Source: Solirubrobacterales bacterium
GTDB taxonomy: Bacteria > Actinomycetota > Thermoleophilia > Solirubrobacterales > Solirubrobacteraceae
NCBI GenBank assembly: GCA_013813955.1
Contig: JACCQW010000119.1
Span: 1 to 13,108 of the forward strand
Direction: 5' to 3'
Length of the DNA stretch: 13,108 nt
The translations under genes were made by a program, and so were the position numbers. Every line of letters begins with the position of its first letter. The first letter of the stretch is position 1. The notes beneath the pieces were generated by a model, which did not search any database, was not told the origin of the DNA, and saw only the letters and a program-made list of their open reading frames with translations. Below, in pieces: positions 1 through 8,290 of this stretch.

Positions 1-42
1 GGGGGAGGCGAGCGCGTGCAGGCGTCGTGGCAGCGCGGACAT
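1..42 (-). CDS. N-terminal fragment of an unidentified gene running off the left edge
   Basis: Reading the minus strand from 42, an ATG opens a frame encoding MSALPRRLHALASP before the window ends. It is supported by a clean Shine-Dalgarno AGGAG (plus-strand CTCCT, 50-54) seven bases upstream, stronger than most ribosome sites in this window. Fourteen residues are too few to name a product. The gene is divergent from the DHA2 transporter at 153. Such transporters are often paired with a divergent TetR or MarR regulator, so a regulator is a fair guess, but nothing in the fragment shows it. The start call is fairly sure because of the ribosome site; the identity is unknown. Confidence 0.55.
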   Translation of the reverse strand, partial: MSALPRRLHALASP

Positions 43-97
43 GCTGACGCTCCTGTCGGCGCGAACCGGCCGCACCTTCAATGTGGCGCGGATTCCT

Positions 98-134
98 GCC
101 CCCGACCGGACGGATGTCCGACCCGGCCGGGGGC
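98..134. repeat. Imperfect inverted repeat in the leader of the DHA2 transporter
   Basis: The arms GCCCCCGACCGG (98-109) and CCGGCCGGGGGC (123-134) pair at 11 of 12 positions around a 13-base loop. A competing smaller hairpin, CGGAC-GGAT-GTCCG (107-120), lies across the left arm and loop. The repeat ends 18 bases before the preferred transporter ATG at 153. It could be an operator or an RNA leader structure. If so, the ATGs at 81 and 114 would not be starts, because they lie before or within the repeat. Its role is inference. Confidence 0.35.
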
Positions 135-152
135 GCCACGCGACCTGACAGC

Positions 153-1583
153 ATGTCGCGCGTGCACCGACCGGCGCCCGCGCAGCCGGCCCGCTCCCCC
201 GGCTGGACGCTGTTCGTCGTCTGCCTCGCGACCGGTCTGCTGCTCCTCAACGTGGCGGCGCCCAACGTGGCGCTGCGCGACATCAGCGCCGACCTCGGCG
301 CGACGTTCGGTGAGTCGCAGCTCATCATCTCCGCGTACGCGCTGACGCTCGCGGCGCTCCTGCTCACGGGCGGCACGCTCGCCGACCTGCACGGGCGCAA
401 GCGGATGTTCCTCGCCGGGCTGACGATCTTCGCGGCGACCTCGCTCGCCGGCGCGCTCGCGACCACGCCCGAGCTGCTCATCGCGTCGCGGGCGGCGCAG
501 GGCGTTGGCGCCGCGGTGCTGCTGTCGAGCTCGCTCGGCCTGCTCGCGCAGGAGTTCGAGGGGGCGGCGCGCGGGCGGGCGCTCGGCGTGTGGGGCGCGA
601 CGGTGTCGGGCGCGTTCGTCATCGGGCCGCTCGGCGGCGGGCTGCTGACCGAGGGCTTCGGGTGGCAGGGGATCTTCCTCGCCGACGTCGTCCTCGCGCT
701 GCCGGCGCTGTGGATCGCGCGGGCGCGGCTGCACGAGTCCTCCGACCCGGGCCGCGCCGGCGTGGACTGGTGGGGCGTCGCCACGCTCAGCCCGGCGCTG
801 TGCGCGCTCGTCTTCGCGCTCGTGCAGGGCAACGCCCGCGGGTGGGACAGCCCGGAGATCGTCGGGCTGTTCGCCTTCGGCGCGTTGATGCTCGCGGTGT
901 TCGTCGCGGTCGAGCGCGGCCGGGCGGAGCCGATGCTCGACCTGCGCCTGTTTCGCATCCCGACGTTCACCGGCTCGGTGCTCGTGACGATGGCGCTCGC
1001 GGTGTCGAGCTTCGCGCCGATCCTCTACCTCTCGCTGTACCTCCTCGACGTCGTCGGCTCCTCGCCCCCCGAGGCCGGCCTGCAGCTCGCCCCGCTGGCC
1101 GCCGTCGCGCTCGTCGTGTCGGTGCTGACCGGGCGGGTGACCGGCCGCCTGCGCCTGCGCGAGACGCTCGCGGTGGGGCTCGCCCTGTGCGGCATCGGCC
1201 TGGCGCTCATGGCCGGCCTGCGCACGGACTCGTCGTGGACCACGCTGCTGCCCGGGATGCTGGTCAGCGGGGTGGGGATCGGGATCGCCAACCCGTTCGC
1301 GACGTTCGCGACGCTCGGCGTCGTGCCGACCGCGCGCAGCGGGACCGCGGCGGGCATCAACAGCACGTTCCGCCAGCTCGGGGTGGCGGGCGGGATCGCG
1401 GCGCTCGGGGCCATCCTGCAGCGCCATGTCGCGCGCGACGAGGCGGCCGGGGCGCCCTACGCCGTCGCGTTCACCGACGCGCTGAACGAGCTGCTGCTCA
1501 TCGCCGCCGGGCTGGCGATCGCCGGCGCCCTGGTCGCGATGGCGCTCGTGCGCCAGCGCGACCTGCTCGTCGCGTCGTCCTAG
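153..1583 (+). CDS. DHA2-family MFS drug:proton antiporter (EmrB/QacA type)
   Basis: This encodes a 476-residue cytoplasmic-membrane exporter that would use the proton gradient to expel drugs or other hydrophobic compounds; the substrate cannot be told. It is a chain of hydrophobic segments of the length usual for 14-helix DHA2 proteins. MFS motif A is visible as GTLADLHGRKRM (about 74-85), a motif-B-like RAAQGVGAA is at about 113-121, and the antiporter motif C region GATVSGAFVIGPLGGG is at about 148-163. In TM1, where DHA2 proteins usually have an Asp, this one has Asn33 (LLLLNVAAPNVAL). No ribosome site is clear. The ATG at 153 leaves a normal short tail before TM1, whereas in-frame ATGs at 114 and 81 would add 13 or 24 atypical residues. 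Its stop overlaps the stop of the convergent SCP2 gene in a shared CTAG. Confidence 0.88.
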   Translation: MSRVHRPAPAQPARSPGWTLFVVCLATGLLLLNVAAPNVALRDISADLGATFGESQLIISAYALTLAALLLTGGTLADLHGRKRMFLAGLTIFAATSLAGALATTPELLIASRAAQGVGAAVLLSSSLGLLAQEFEGAARGRALGVWGATVSGAFVIGPLGGGLLTEGFGWQGIFLADVVLALPALWIARARLHESSDPGRAGVDWWGVATLSPALCALVFALVQGNARGWDSPEIVGLFAFGALMLAVFVAVERGRAEPMLDLRLFRIPTFTGSVLVTMALAVSSFAPILYLSLYLLDVVGSSPPEAGLQLAPLAAVALVVSVLTGRVTGRLRLRETLAVGLALCGIGLALMAGLRTDSSWTTLLPGMLVSGVGIGIANPFATFATLGVVPTARSGTAAGINSTFRQLGVAGGIAALGAILQRHVARDEAAGAPYAVAFTDALNELLLIAAGLAIAGALVAMALVRQRDLLVASS

Positions 1584-1984
1584 CCCTCGTGCTGCCGGGC
1601 GCGGCGCGTGGCGGTGCGCTGCTCCTGCTTCTCGACGACGTGGACGATGAGCTGCTTGATCTGCTCGACCCCGGTCGCCTTCGCCTGGCCGTAGGTGAAC
1701 GCCTCGCGCCAGTCGGGCACCTTGCCCTCCTTGGCCATGATGTTGAAGAAGGCCCGCGGCATCTCGACGCGCACGCGGGCGTCCTCGCCGATGCCCTTCG
1801 TGACGTCGAGGCCGTCCTGGCCGTTGAGCTGCACCCGGTACATCTGCACGTCGCCGCGACCCTTCAGCTCGACGGCGAAGACGAGCTTCAGCGGCGCGAG
1901 CGCCGGGACCTCTTCGAGGAAGCGCCGCACGGCGGTCTCGATGAGGGTCTTGGCGTCCTCGGTCTTCTCGGGCTTGTCGGGCAC
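1580..1984 (-). CDS. SCP2-like sterol/lipid-binding domain protein
   Basis: This 134-residue protein is a stand-alone SCP2-fold domain, which binds lipids or acyl-CoAs in a hydrophobic tunnel and is not itself an enzyme. Family features are a central strand pair followed by a MPRAFFNIMAKEGKVPDW segment and the late TYGQAKATGVEQIKQL element, which matches the G-x-(I/L)-x-x-x-G-x-x-x pattern near the end of SCP2 domains. The C-terminus is a basic tail. The start is a GTG at 1984, preceded by AGAGGGG with six bases of spacing. That ribosome site overlaps the TAG of the upstream acyl-CoA dehydrogenase, and the genes are 11 bases apart, so co-transcription and coupled translation are likely. Context suggests a role in handling acyl-CoA or sterol-like substrates; this is inference. 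Confidence 0.8.
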   Translation of the reverse strand: MPDKPEKTEDAKTLIETAVRRFLEEVPALAPLKLVFAVELKGRGDVQMYRVQLNGQDGLDVTKGIGEDARVRVEMPRAFFNIMAKEGKVPDWREAFTYGQAKATGVEQIKQLIVHVVEKQEQRTATRRARQHEG

Positions 1985-1995
1985 CGCGCGCCCCT

Positions 1996-3210
1996 CTAGA
2001 TCTTGTGCTGCTGGAGGAGCTTCTTGCCGATGACCATCTTCTGGATCTCCGAGGTGCCCTCGCCGATGAGCAGCAGCGGCGCGTCGCGGTACAGGCGCTC
2101 GATCTCGTACTCCTTGGAGTAGCCGTAGCCGCCGTGGATGCGGAAGGACTCCTCGACGCAGAAGCGCCCGGCCTCCGACGCGAAGAGCTTGGCCATGCCG
2201 GCCTCGAGCTCGGAGCGCTCGCCCGCGTCCTTCAGCCGCGCGGCCTTGTGGGTCAGCAGCCGCGCGGCCTCGACCTGCGTGGCCATGTCGGCGAGCTTGA
2301 ACTGGATGGCCTGGTGCTCGGCGATCGGCTTGCCGAACGTCCTGCGCTCCTGTGAGTAGCGCAGGGCCAGCTCCAGCGCGCGCTGGGCGATGCCCACGCC
2401 GCGGGCGGCGACGTTGGCGCGCCCGACCTCCAGCGCGTCCATCATCTGCGCGAAGCCCTTGTTCAGGCCCGCGTCCTCCCCGCCGAGGATGTTCTCGGCC
2501 GGGCAGCGGTAGCCGTCGAAGACGAGCTCGGTGGACTCGACGCCCTTGTAGCCCATCTTCTTCAGCGGCGGCGGGACGTTGAACCCGGCGTGATCGCCGG
2601 TGTTCTCACTGACCCCCGCCTCCTTCTCGGCGATGAAGCAGGTCATGCCGCGGTGGCGCGGCTCGGCCTGCGGGTCGGTCCTGACGAGGACGAAGACCAG
2701 CCCGGAGCGCAGGCCGTTGGTCACCCACATCTTCTGGCCGTTGATCTCGTATGCGCCGTCACCGGTCTTCTTGGCGGTGGTCTTGATGGCCTGCACATCG
2801 GAGCCCAGCTCGGGCTCTGACAGGCTGAACGCCGCCCGCAGGTCGCCCGTGGCCATCTGGGGCAGGTACTTCTGCTTCTGCTCGTCGTTGCCGAACTTCA
2901 TGAGCAGGTAGGAGCCGATGAAGTGCGTGTTGATGATCCCGCTGATCGAGATCCAGCCGCGCGAGAGCTCCTCGACGATCATCACGTAGGTCGTCAGGTC
3001 CAGCCCCATCCCGCCGTACTCCTCGGGGATCGTCACGCCGAAGAGCCCGAGCTCCTTCATCTGATCGACGATGTCCTGCGGGAACTCGTCCTCGTGGTCG
3101 AAGTGCTCGGCGTTGGGCAGGATCTGCTCGTCGGCGAACTGGCGCACCATCTCGGTGATCGCCTTCTGCTCGTCGGTCATCTCGGTGTATTGCGCGGCGG
3201 CTACGGCCAT
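1996..3210 (-). CDS. Acyl-CoA dehydrogenase (short/medium-chain type, FAD)
   Basis: This 404-residue flavoprotein would introduce the alpha-beta double bond into an acyl-CoA and pass electrons to ETF. It has normal family length with the helical N-domain, beta middle domain and helical C-domain. Visible signatures are FSLSEPELGSD (128-138) and WVTNG (162-166) for FAD, RRTFGKPIAEHQAIQFKLADM (289-309), and FRIHGGYGYSKEYEIERLYRD near 356-376. The catalytic base is Glu384 in LIGEGTSEIQ, the position used by SCAD/MCAD-type enzymes. The residue before IHGG is Arg where many relatives have Gln. The ATG at 3210 has AGGAG (3224-3228) upstream at a rather long 13 bases; the next in-frame ATG, ten codons in, has none. 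It heads a two-gene unit with the SCP2 gene and is divergent from an acyl-CoA ligase. Chain length and branching of the substrate cannot be read. Confidence 0.93.
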   Translation of the reverse strand: MAVAAAQYTEMTDEQKAITEMVRQFADEQILPNAEHFDHEDEFPQDIVDQMKELGLFGVTIPEEYGGMGLDLTTYVMIVEELSRGWISISGIINTHFIGSYLLMKFGNDEQKQKYLPQMATGDLRAAFSLSEPELGSDVQAIKTTAKKTGDGAYEINGQKMWVTNGLRSGLVFVLVRTDPQAEPRHRGMTCFIAEKEAGVSENTGDHAGFNVPPPLKKMGYKGVESTELVFDGYRCPAENILGGEDAGLNKGFAQMMDALEVGRANVAARGVGIAQRALELALRYSQERRTFGKPIAEHQAIQFKLADMATQVEAARLLTHKAARLKDAGERSELEAGMAKLFASEAGRFCVEESFRIHGGYGYSKEYEIERLYRDAPLLLIGEGTSEIQKMVIGKKLLQQHKI

Positions 3211-3288
3211 GGCTGGTGTCGGTCTCCTGGGCGCGGTCTGAACAACCAGCAGGTTACCGGCGCGCCCTCGCCTGGGAGGATCCCGGCG
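3211..3288. promoter_or_regulatory. 78-bp divergent control region of the acyl-CoA dehydrogenase and ligase genes
   Basis: All transcription signals of the two divergent acyl-CoA genes should lie here or just inside them. It holds both ribosome sites (plus-strand CTCCT at 3224-3228 for the dehydrogenase, GGGAGGA at 3274-3280 for the ligase). In the middle is a short dyad, AACCAGCAGGTT (4-bp arms), next to GGTTACC. I could not pick convincing -35/-10 pairs on either strand. A TetR-type acyl-CoA-responsive repressor would be a natural controller, but none is encoded in this window. Confidence 0.35.
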
Positions 3289-4728
3289 GTGAGCAACTTC
3301 GCCGCCGACGTCGTCGACGCCGCGCCGCCGGACCGGCTGGCGCTCGTGGAGCTCGCCCGCGACGGGTCGCGCCGCGAGTGGGGCTTCGGGGAGGTGGCGC
3401 AGCGATCGGCGCGGCTGGCGGGAGCGCTCGCCGCCCGTGGCGTGGGCCGCGGCGACGTCGTGCTCACGCTCGTCGGCAATCGCCCGGAATGGGTCTTCAC
3501 CGTCGTCGCGTGCCTGCGGCTGGGCGCGGTCGTGCTGCCCTGCACCGAGCAGCTGCGCGCCAAGGACCTGCGCCAGCGCCTGGACGTCGCGCGCCCCGTC
3601 CTCATCGTCGCCGACGAGCGCAACCGCACCGAGCTGGAGGCCGCGCGCCCGGACTGTTCGGTCGCCTGGATCGGAGACGAGGAGCTCTTCGCCGCCCGCC
3701 CCGCCCCCGCGGCCGACCTCGCGCCGGAGGACCCCTGCCTGATCGCGTTCACGAGCGGGACGGCCGGCGCGCCCAAGGCCGTCCTGCACGCCCAGCGCTA
3801 CCTGGCGGGCCAGCGCGTGCAGGCCGAGCACTGGCTCGACGCGCGGCCCGGCGACCTCGTCTGGTGCACGGCGGCCAGCGGCTGGTCGAAGTCCGCGCGC
3901 AACGTGTTCATCGCGCCATGGCTGCGCGGCGCGGCGGCGCTGCTGCACGACGCGCGCTTCGATCCGGACGAGCGCCTGGAGCTGCTCGCGCGCGAGCGCG
4001 TCAGCGTGCTGTGCATGGCCCCGACGGAGTACCGCATGATCGCCAAGCGCGCCCGGCCCCGGCCGGTGGCGTCCCTGCGGGGCCTGGTAGCCGCCGGCGA
4101 GGCGCTGCACCCGGAGGTGCTACGCGCCTGGGAGGAGGCCACGGGCCTACCCATCCGCGACGGTTACGGCCAGACGGAGACCGGCCAGATGACCGGTGCG
4201 CCATTGGGCGAGGCGGTCCGTCCCGGATCGATGGGGCGCCCGCTGCCGGGGATGGGGCTGCGGATCGACGACGGCGAGCTCGTCGCCGACCCCGCGACCG
4301 TGCCCACGTTCTTCCTGCGCTACCTGGGGGACCCCCCGGCGGGCGCCGGCCTGTGGCGCACCGGCGACCGGGTCACCCAGGACGAGGACGGCTACCTGTT
4401 CTTCGAGGGGCGTGCCGACGACGTGATCATCTCCGCCGGCTACCGGATCGGCCCGTTTGAGGTGGAGTCCGCGCTCGTTGCCCACGCGGCGGTGGCCGAG
4501 GCCGCCGTCGTCGCCGCTCCCGACGACGAGCGCGGCAGCATCGTGCGAGCGGTGATCGTGCTGCGCGACGGCGTCGTCGCCTCCGAGGCGCTCGCGCGCG
4601 ACCTGCAGGACCACGTCAAGCGCGAGACGGCGCCCTACAAATACCCGCGCCTGGTCGAATTCGCCGGCGAGCTGCCCAAGACGACGAGCGGCAAGGTCCG
4701 GCGGGCCCTGCTGCGCGGACCGGGCTGA
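3289..4728 (+). CDS. AMP-forming acyl-CoA synthetase, medium-chain (ACSM-like) type
   Basis: This 479-residue enzyme of the ANL superfamily would adenylate a carboxylic acid with ATP and transfer it to CoA. Core motifs in order are the P-loop FTSGTAGAPK (154-163), a segment TAASGWSKSARNVFIAPWLR (194-213) that resembles the gating region of medium-chain ligases, GYGQTET (292-298), WRTGD (356-360), the hinge and C-domain start GRADDVIISAGYRIGPFEVE (374-393), and TTSGKVRR with the adenylation lysine Lys469. It is shorter than the usual 520-550 residues, mainly from a trimmed N-terminus. The GTG at 3289 is chosen because GGGAGGA sits eight bases upstream; the frame stays open much further upstream, but that region is antisense to the dehydrogenase. 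It is divergent from the dehydrogenase-SCP2 pair and could supply its substrate. The exact acid is unknown. Confidence 0.9.
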   Translation: MSNFAADVVDAAPPDRLALVELARDGSRREWGFGEVAQRSARLAGALAARGVGRGDVVLTLVGNRPEWVFTVVACLRLGAVVLPCTEQLRAKDLRQRLDVARPVLIVADERNRTELEAARPDCSVAWIGDEELFAARPAPAADLAPEDPCLIAFTSGTAGAPKAVLHAQRYLAGQRVQAEHWLDARPGDLVWCTAASGWSKSARNVFIAPWLRGAAALLHDARFDPDERLELLARERVSVLCMAPTEYRMIAKRARPRPVASLRGLVAAGEALHPEVLRAWEEATGLPIRDGYGQTETGQMTGAPLGEAVRPGSMGRPLPGMGLRIDDGELVADPATVPTFFLRYLGDPPAGAGLWRTGDRVTQDEDGYLFFEGRADDVIISAGYRIGPFEVESALVAHAAVAEAAVVAAPDDERGSIVRAVIVLRDGVVASEALARDLQDHVKRETAPYKYPRLVEFAGELPKTTSGKVRRALLRGPG

Positions 4729-4733
4729 CGCCC

Positions 4734-4913
4734 TCAGCCGCCGGGGCCGCCGGTCTGCGCGGGCGGAGAGGGCGCCTCGGAGTGCTGGTCGGTGTCGCCC
4801 AGCGGGGTGTCGTCGTCCTCGGAGGGGGCGGCTGGGAGATCGTCCTTGCTGCCCTGCCCCTCGCTGCCCGTCCCGCCCTCGTCTCGGACCTCTTCGGTCT
4901 CGTCATCGAACAT
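4734..4913 (-). CDS. Small acidic, probably disordered protein of unknown function
   Basis: I do not recognise this 59-residue protein. It begins MFDDETEEVRDE and is 17 Asp/Glu against one Arg, one Lys and one His, with a Pro/Gly-rich end (APSPPAQTGGPGG). It has no cysteine, no signal peptide and no membrane segment, so a soluble disordered polyanion is expected. The ATG at 4913 is chosen because AGGAG (plus-strand CTCCT, 4920-4924) lies six bases upstream; the longer frame to 4982 adds an Arg-rich stretch with no ribosome site. It converges on the acyl-CoA ligase with a five-base gap and is divergent from the DUF2795 gene. A SigB/SigF-like promoter match lies upstream (5004-5031), which would fit a stress-induced gene. 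Confidence 0.65.
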   Translation of the reverse strand: MFDDETEEVRDEGGTGSEGQGSKDDLPAAPSEDDDTPLGDTDQHSEAPSPPAQTGGPGG

Positions 4914-5003
4914 CGTGGTCTCCTGTCGTCGTGATCGTGTGGCCTCTAACCTCCTACGCGGCCGCACAGCGTTTCGGGTCATCGGAAGCGGCCGCGGTCT
5001 TGT

Positions 5004-5031
5004 ATACCCGCCCAGACCACTGTTCCGAACC
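5004..5031 (-). promoter_or_regulatory. Candidate SigB/SigF-type promoter for the small acidic gene
   Basis: On the minus strand, GGTTC (5031-5027) is followed after exactly 17 bases by GGGTAT (5009-5004). Actinobacterial general-stress sigma factors of the SigB/SigF group recognise roughly GGTTT or GTTT, about 15-17 bases, then GGGTA(T). Transcription would start near 4997 and give an 80-90-base leader before the ribosome site. The -10 region overlaps GTATAC (5002-5007), which is palindromic and could also give a weak -10 for the DUF2795 gene on the plus strand. Matched by eye only. Confidence 0.45.
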
Positions 5032-5043
5032 GAAGGGAGCCAG

Positions 5044-5238
5044 ATGAGGGAGACGCCGATCGAAGCGACGCAGAAGTACGTTCATGGACTGACGTGGCCG
5101 GTGAACAAGGACGAGGTCATCCGAACGCTCGAACGCAACGGCGCTCCCGAGGATGTCCTCGAGGTGATCCGCGCGATGGACAAGCCCCGCTTCACCGGCC
5201 CCAACGAGGTCCACAACGCTTTGTGGAAGGGAGCGTAG
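5044..5238 (+). CDS. DUF2795 family protein
   Basis: This is a 64-residue protein of the DUF2795 family, whose biochemical role is unknown. It shows the usual pattern: a short helix ending in HGLTWPVNKDEVIRTLERN (14-32), corresponding to the family's G-x-x-(Y/W)-P-x-x-K-x-E-(L/V) core; then GAPEDVLEVIRAM, corresponding to the G-A-x-x-x-V-L-x-x-(L/I) half; and a short tail. It looks like a soluble helical domain. The ATG at 5044 has AAGGGAG (5033-5039) four bases upstream. It is divergent from the small acidic gene across 130 bases and convergent with ridA across 32 bases that hold a hairpin. DUF2795 genes are common as single small genes in actinobacteria; a stress link here is inference from the neighbour's promoter. 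Confidence 0.85.
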   Translation: MRETPIEATQKYVHGLTWPVNKDEVIRTLERNGAPEDVLEVIRAMDKPRFTGPNEVHNALWKGA

Positions 5239-5241
5239 CTC

Positions 5242-5258
5242 CGGCGGTGACCCCGCCG
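5242..5258. terminator. Short GC hairpin just after the DUF2795 gene
   Basis: CGGCGG (5242-5247) and CCGCCG (5253-5258) form a perfect 6-bp stem with a five-base loop, starting four bases after the DUF2795 stop. It has no U-tract. It overlaps the first bases of the larger inverted repeat at 5257-5298, so the two are alternative or sequential folds of the same transcript end. Confidence 0.4.
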
Positions 5259-5298
5259 ACGCCGTGGCGATCAGCCCGGTAGGGCCACCACGGCGTCG
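5257..5298. terminator. Inverted repeat between convergent DUF2795 and ridA: likely bidirectional terminator
   Basis: CGACGCCGTGG (5257-5267) and CCACGGCGTCG (5288-5298) are perfect 11-bp complements. Inside them, GCCC-GGTA-GGGC (5274-5285) adds a second stem capped by a tetraloop. The right arm lies in the last codons of ridA, so the ridA stop is inside the structure. It lies between two genes that face each other and reads equally on both strands, as expected for a shared terminator. There is no T-run on either side, which is common in very GC-rich genomes. Confidence 0.5.
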
Positions 5299-5663
5299 AT
5301 CTCCACCTGGGCGCCCTTGGGCAGGGCGGCCACGCCGATCGCGACGCGCGCCGGCGGGTCGGCCTCGAAGAAGGAGCCGTACGCCGCGTTGACCTCCGCG
5401 AACGCGCCCAGGTCGGTCATGTAGACCGTCGTGCGCACCGCGTCGGCGAGCCCCGCGCCGGCCGCTGCGCAGACCGCCCCGAGGTTCTCAAGGCACCGCC
5501 GCGCCTGCTCGGCGGCCGTGTCGCCGACGAGCTCGCCGGACTCGGGGTCCAGCGCGATCTGGCCCGAGCAGAACAGCAGGCCGCCGGCGCGCACGGCATG
5601 GCTGTAGGGACCGATGGCGGCGGGGGCGCCCAGGGCGGTCACGGGCTCGCGGTGTTGGGACAC
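5271..5663 (-). CDS. RidA family reactive enamine/imine deaminase
   Basis: This 130-residue protein of the YjgF/YER057c/UK114 family would act as a trimer in the cytoplasm, hydrolysing reactive 2-aminoacrylate-type enamines/imines made by PLP enzymes and so protecting other enzymes. Family residues are in place: IGPYSHAV (17-24) with Tyr20, the FCSGQIALDP strand (31-40), and PARVAIGVAALPKGAQVEID (104-123). The last includes Arg106, equivalent to the carboxylate-binding Arg105 of RidA, and Glu121, equivalent to Glu120, so the active type of pocket is kept. The start is GTG at 5663, with AAGGAG (plus-strand 5673-5678) nine bases upstream. It is divergent from the DUF255 gene across 150 bases. 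Whether it is a true RidA or one of the Rid1-7 subfamilies needs an alignment. Confidence 0.92.
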   Translation of the reverse strand: MSQHREPVTALGAPAAIGPYSHAVRAGGLLFCSGQIALDPESGELVGDTAAEQARRCLENLGAVCAAAGAGLADAVRTTVYMTDLGAFAEVNAAYGSFFEADPPARVAIGVAALPKGAQVEIDAVVALPG

Positions 5664-5742
5664 GGTCGGTCGCTCTCCTTCGGGTCAGGGAGGCCGCACG
5701 CTATCGCGGTGCTGGCGTGGCCGGCTGATGCGCGAGCGTGCC

Positions 5743-5760
5743 CCGGGGGCCGGCCCCCGG
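5743..5760. repeat. Perfect 18-bp GC palindrome between ridA and the DUF255 gene
   Basis: CCGGGGGCCGGCCCCCGG is fully self-complementary and lies in the 150-base divergent gap, 53 bases before the DUF255 start and 79 bases before the ridA start. As RNA it would make a very stable 7-bp hairpin with a CCGG loop. Between divergent genes a terminator is not needed, so a protein-binding site or a leader structure is more likely. The rest of the gap (5664-5813) holds the ridA ribosome site and no promoter I can call. Confidence 0.4.
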
Positions 5761-5813
5761 TCGGCGATCCGCTGCGGCGCTTCCGTCTGCACCGCGCCGG
5801 GTAGCGCCACAGG

Positions 5814-7802
<1,989 letters not shown>

Positions 7803-8260
7803 TGCGCTGCGCGTGCTCGTCCTGCAGGGCGTGGTCGCGGCGCATGAAGTCGCGCAGCAGGGCCAGCTGCGCTTCGTCGTAGCGCGCGAACAGCCGGCGG
7901 GCGTCCTCGCCCAGCGGCCCGAAGAGCTCCCCGCACGCGCACTGGGATGCGTCGGTCAGCTCGACGTACACGCGGCGGCGGTCGACGGGGTCGCGGAGGC
8001 GGCGCACGTAGCCGGCGCGCTCGAGGCGGTCGAGCATCGTGGTCACCGCACCGGTGCTCAGCCCGGCAGCGCAGGCGAGCTGGCCGGCGGTGGCGGTGCC
8101 GCGCTGCTGCAGGATGTCCATGCAGCGCAGGTCGGTGAGGTTGATCTGCAGGCGGTCGGCCACGGCCTGGTCGAGCGCGTCGCGGGCATTGCCCACCGCC
8201 CGGATCTCGCCGATGAGGTCGTCGACGAGCTGTTCGCGCTGCTTATGGGACACACCAGAA

Positions 8261-8289
8261 TCTTTACAGTCAAACGTCTTGACGGTCAA
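8261..8289 (-). promoter_or_regulatory. Candidate promoter of marR
   Basis: On the minus strand, TTGACC (8289-8284) is followed after 17 bases by TAAAGA (8266-8261). The -35 matches consensus at five of six positions and the -10 at only three. The predicted start is one base or so before the GTG at 8253, which fits the lack of a ribosome site. The -35 element is one arm of the palindrome at 8278-8290. Confidence 0.45.
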
Positions 8290-8290
8290 G
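8269..8290. promoter_or_regulatory. Palindromic operator candidate in the marR-mmpL gap
   Basis: CTTGACGGTCAAG (8278-8290) is a perfect 13-bp palindrome with a one-base centre. A third half-site, GTCAA (8269-8273), pairs with TTGAC (8279-8283) to make a second dyad, GTCAA-N5-TTGAC. The elements are AT-richer than the surroundings and lie between a MarR gene and the transporter it would control, the usual place for a MarR operator. Binding here would cover the -35 elements of both promoters. The protein-DNA match is inference. Confidence 0.55.

Noticed and set aside
78..1427. A 449-codon minus-strand frame antisense to the MFS transporter
   Set aside because: Arg/Glu/Gln-rich translation with no hydrophobic core or motif; it is the shadow of a well-supported membrane protein.
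2923..3288. Upstream extension of the acyl-CoA ligase frame
   Set aside because: It is antisense to the dehydrogenase, and GGGAGGA at 3274-3280 marks GTG 3289 as the start.
3211..4110. Upstream extension of the acyl-CoA dehydrogenase frame
   Set aside because: The added 300 residues are antisense to the acyl-CoA ligase and carry no domain; the true start at 3210 fits the family length.
4959..4995. Two GCGGCCGC octamers 29 bases apart in the acidic-gene/DUF2795 gap
   Set aside because: Octamers of pure G and C are expected by chance at this base composition, and I see no further symmetry around them.
8254..8289. A TTG start for marR at 8289, adding 12 residues
   Set aside because: The TTG is the -35-like arm of the shared palindrome, no ribosome site precedes it, and the added residues are not typical of MarR N-termini.
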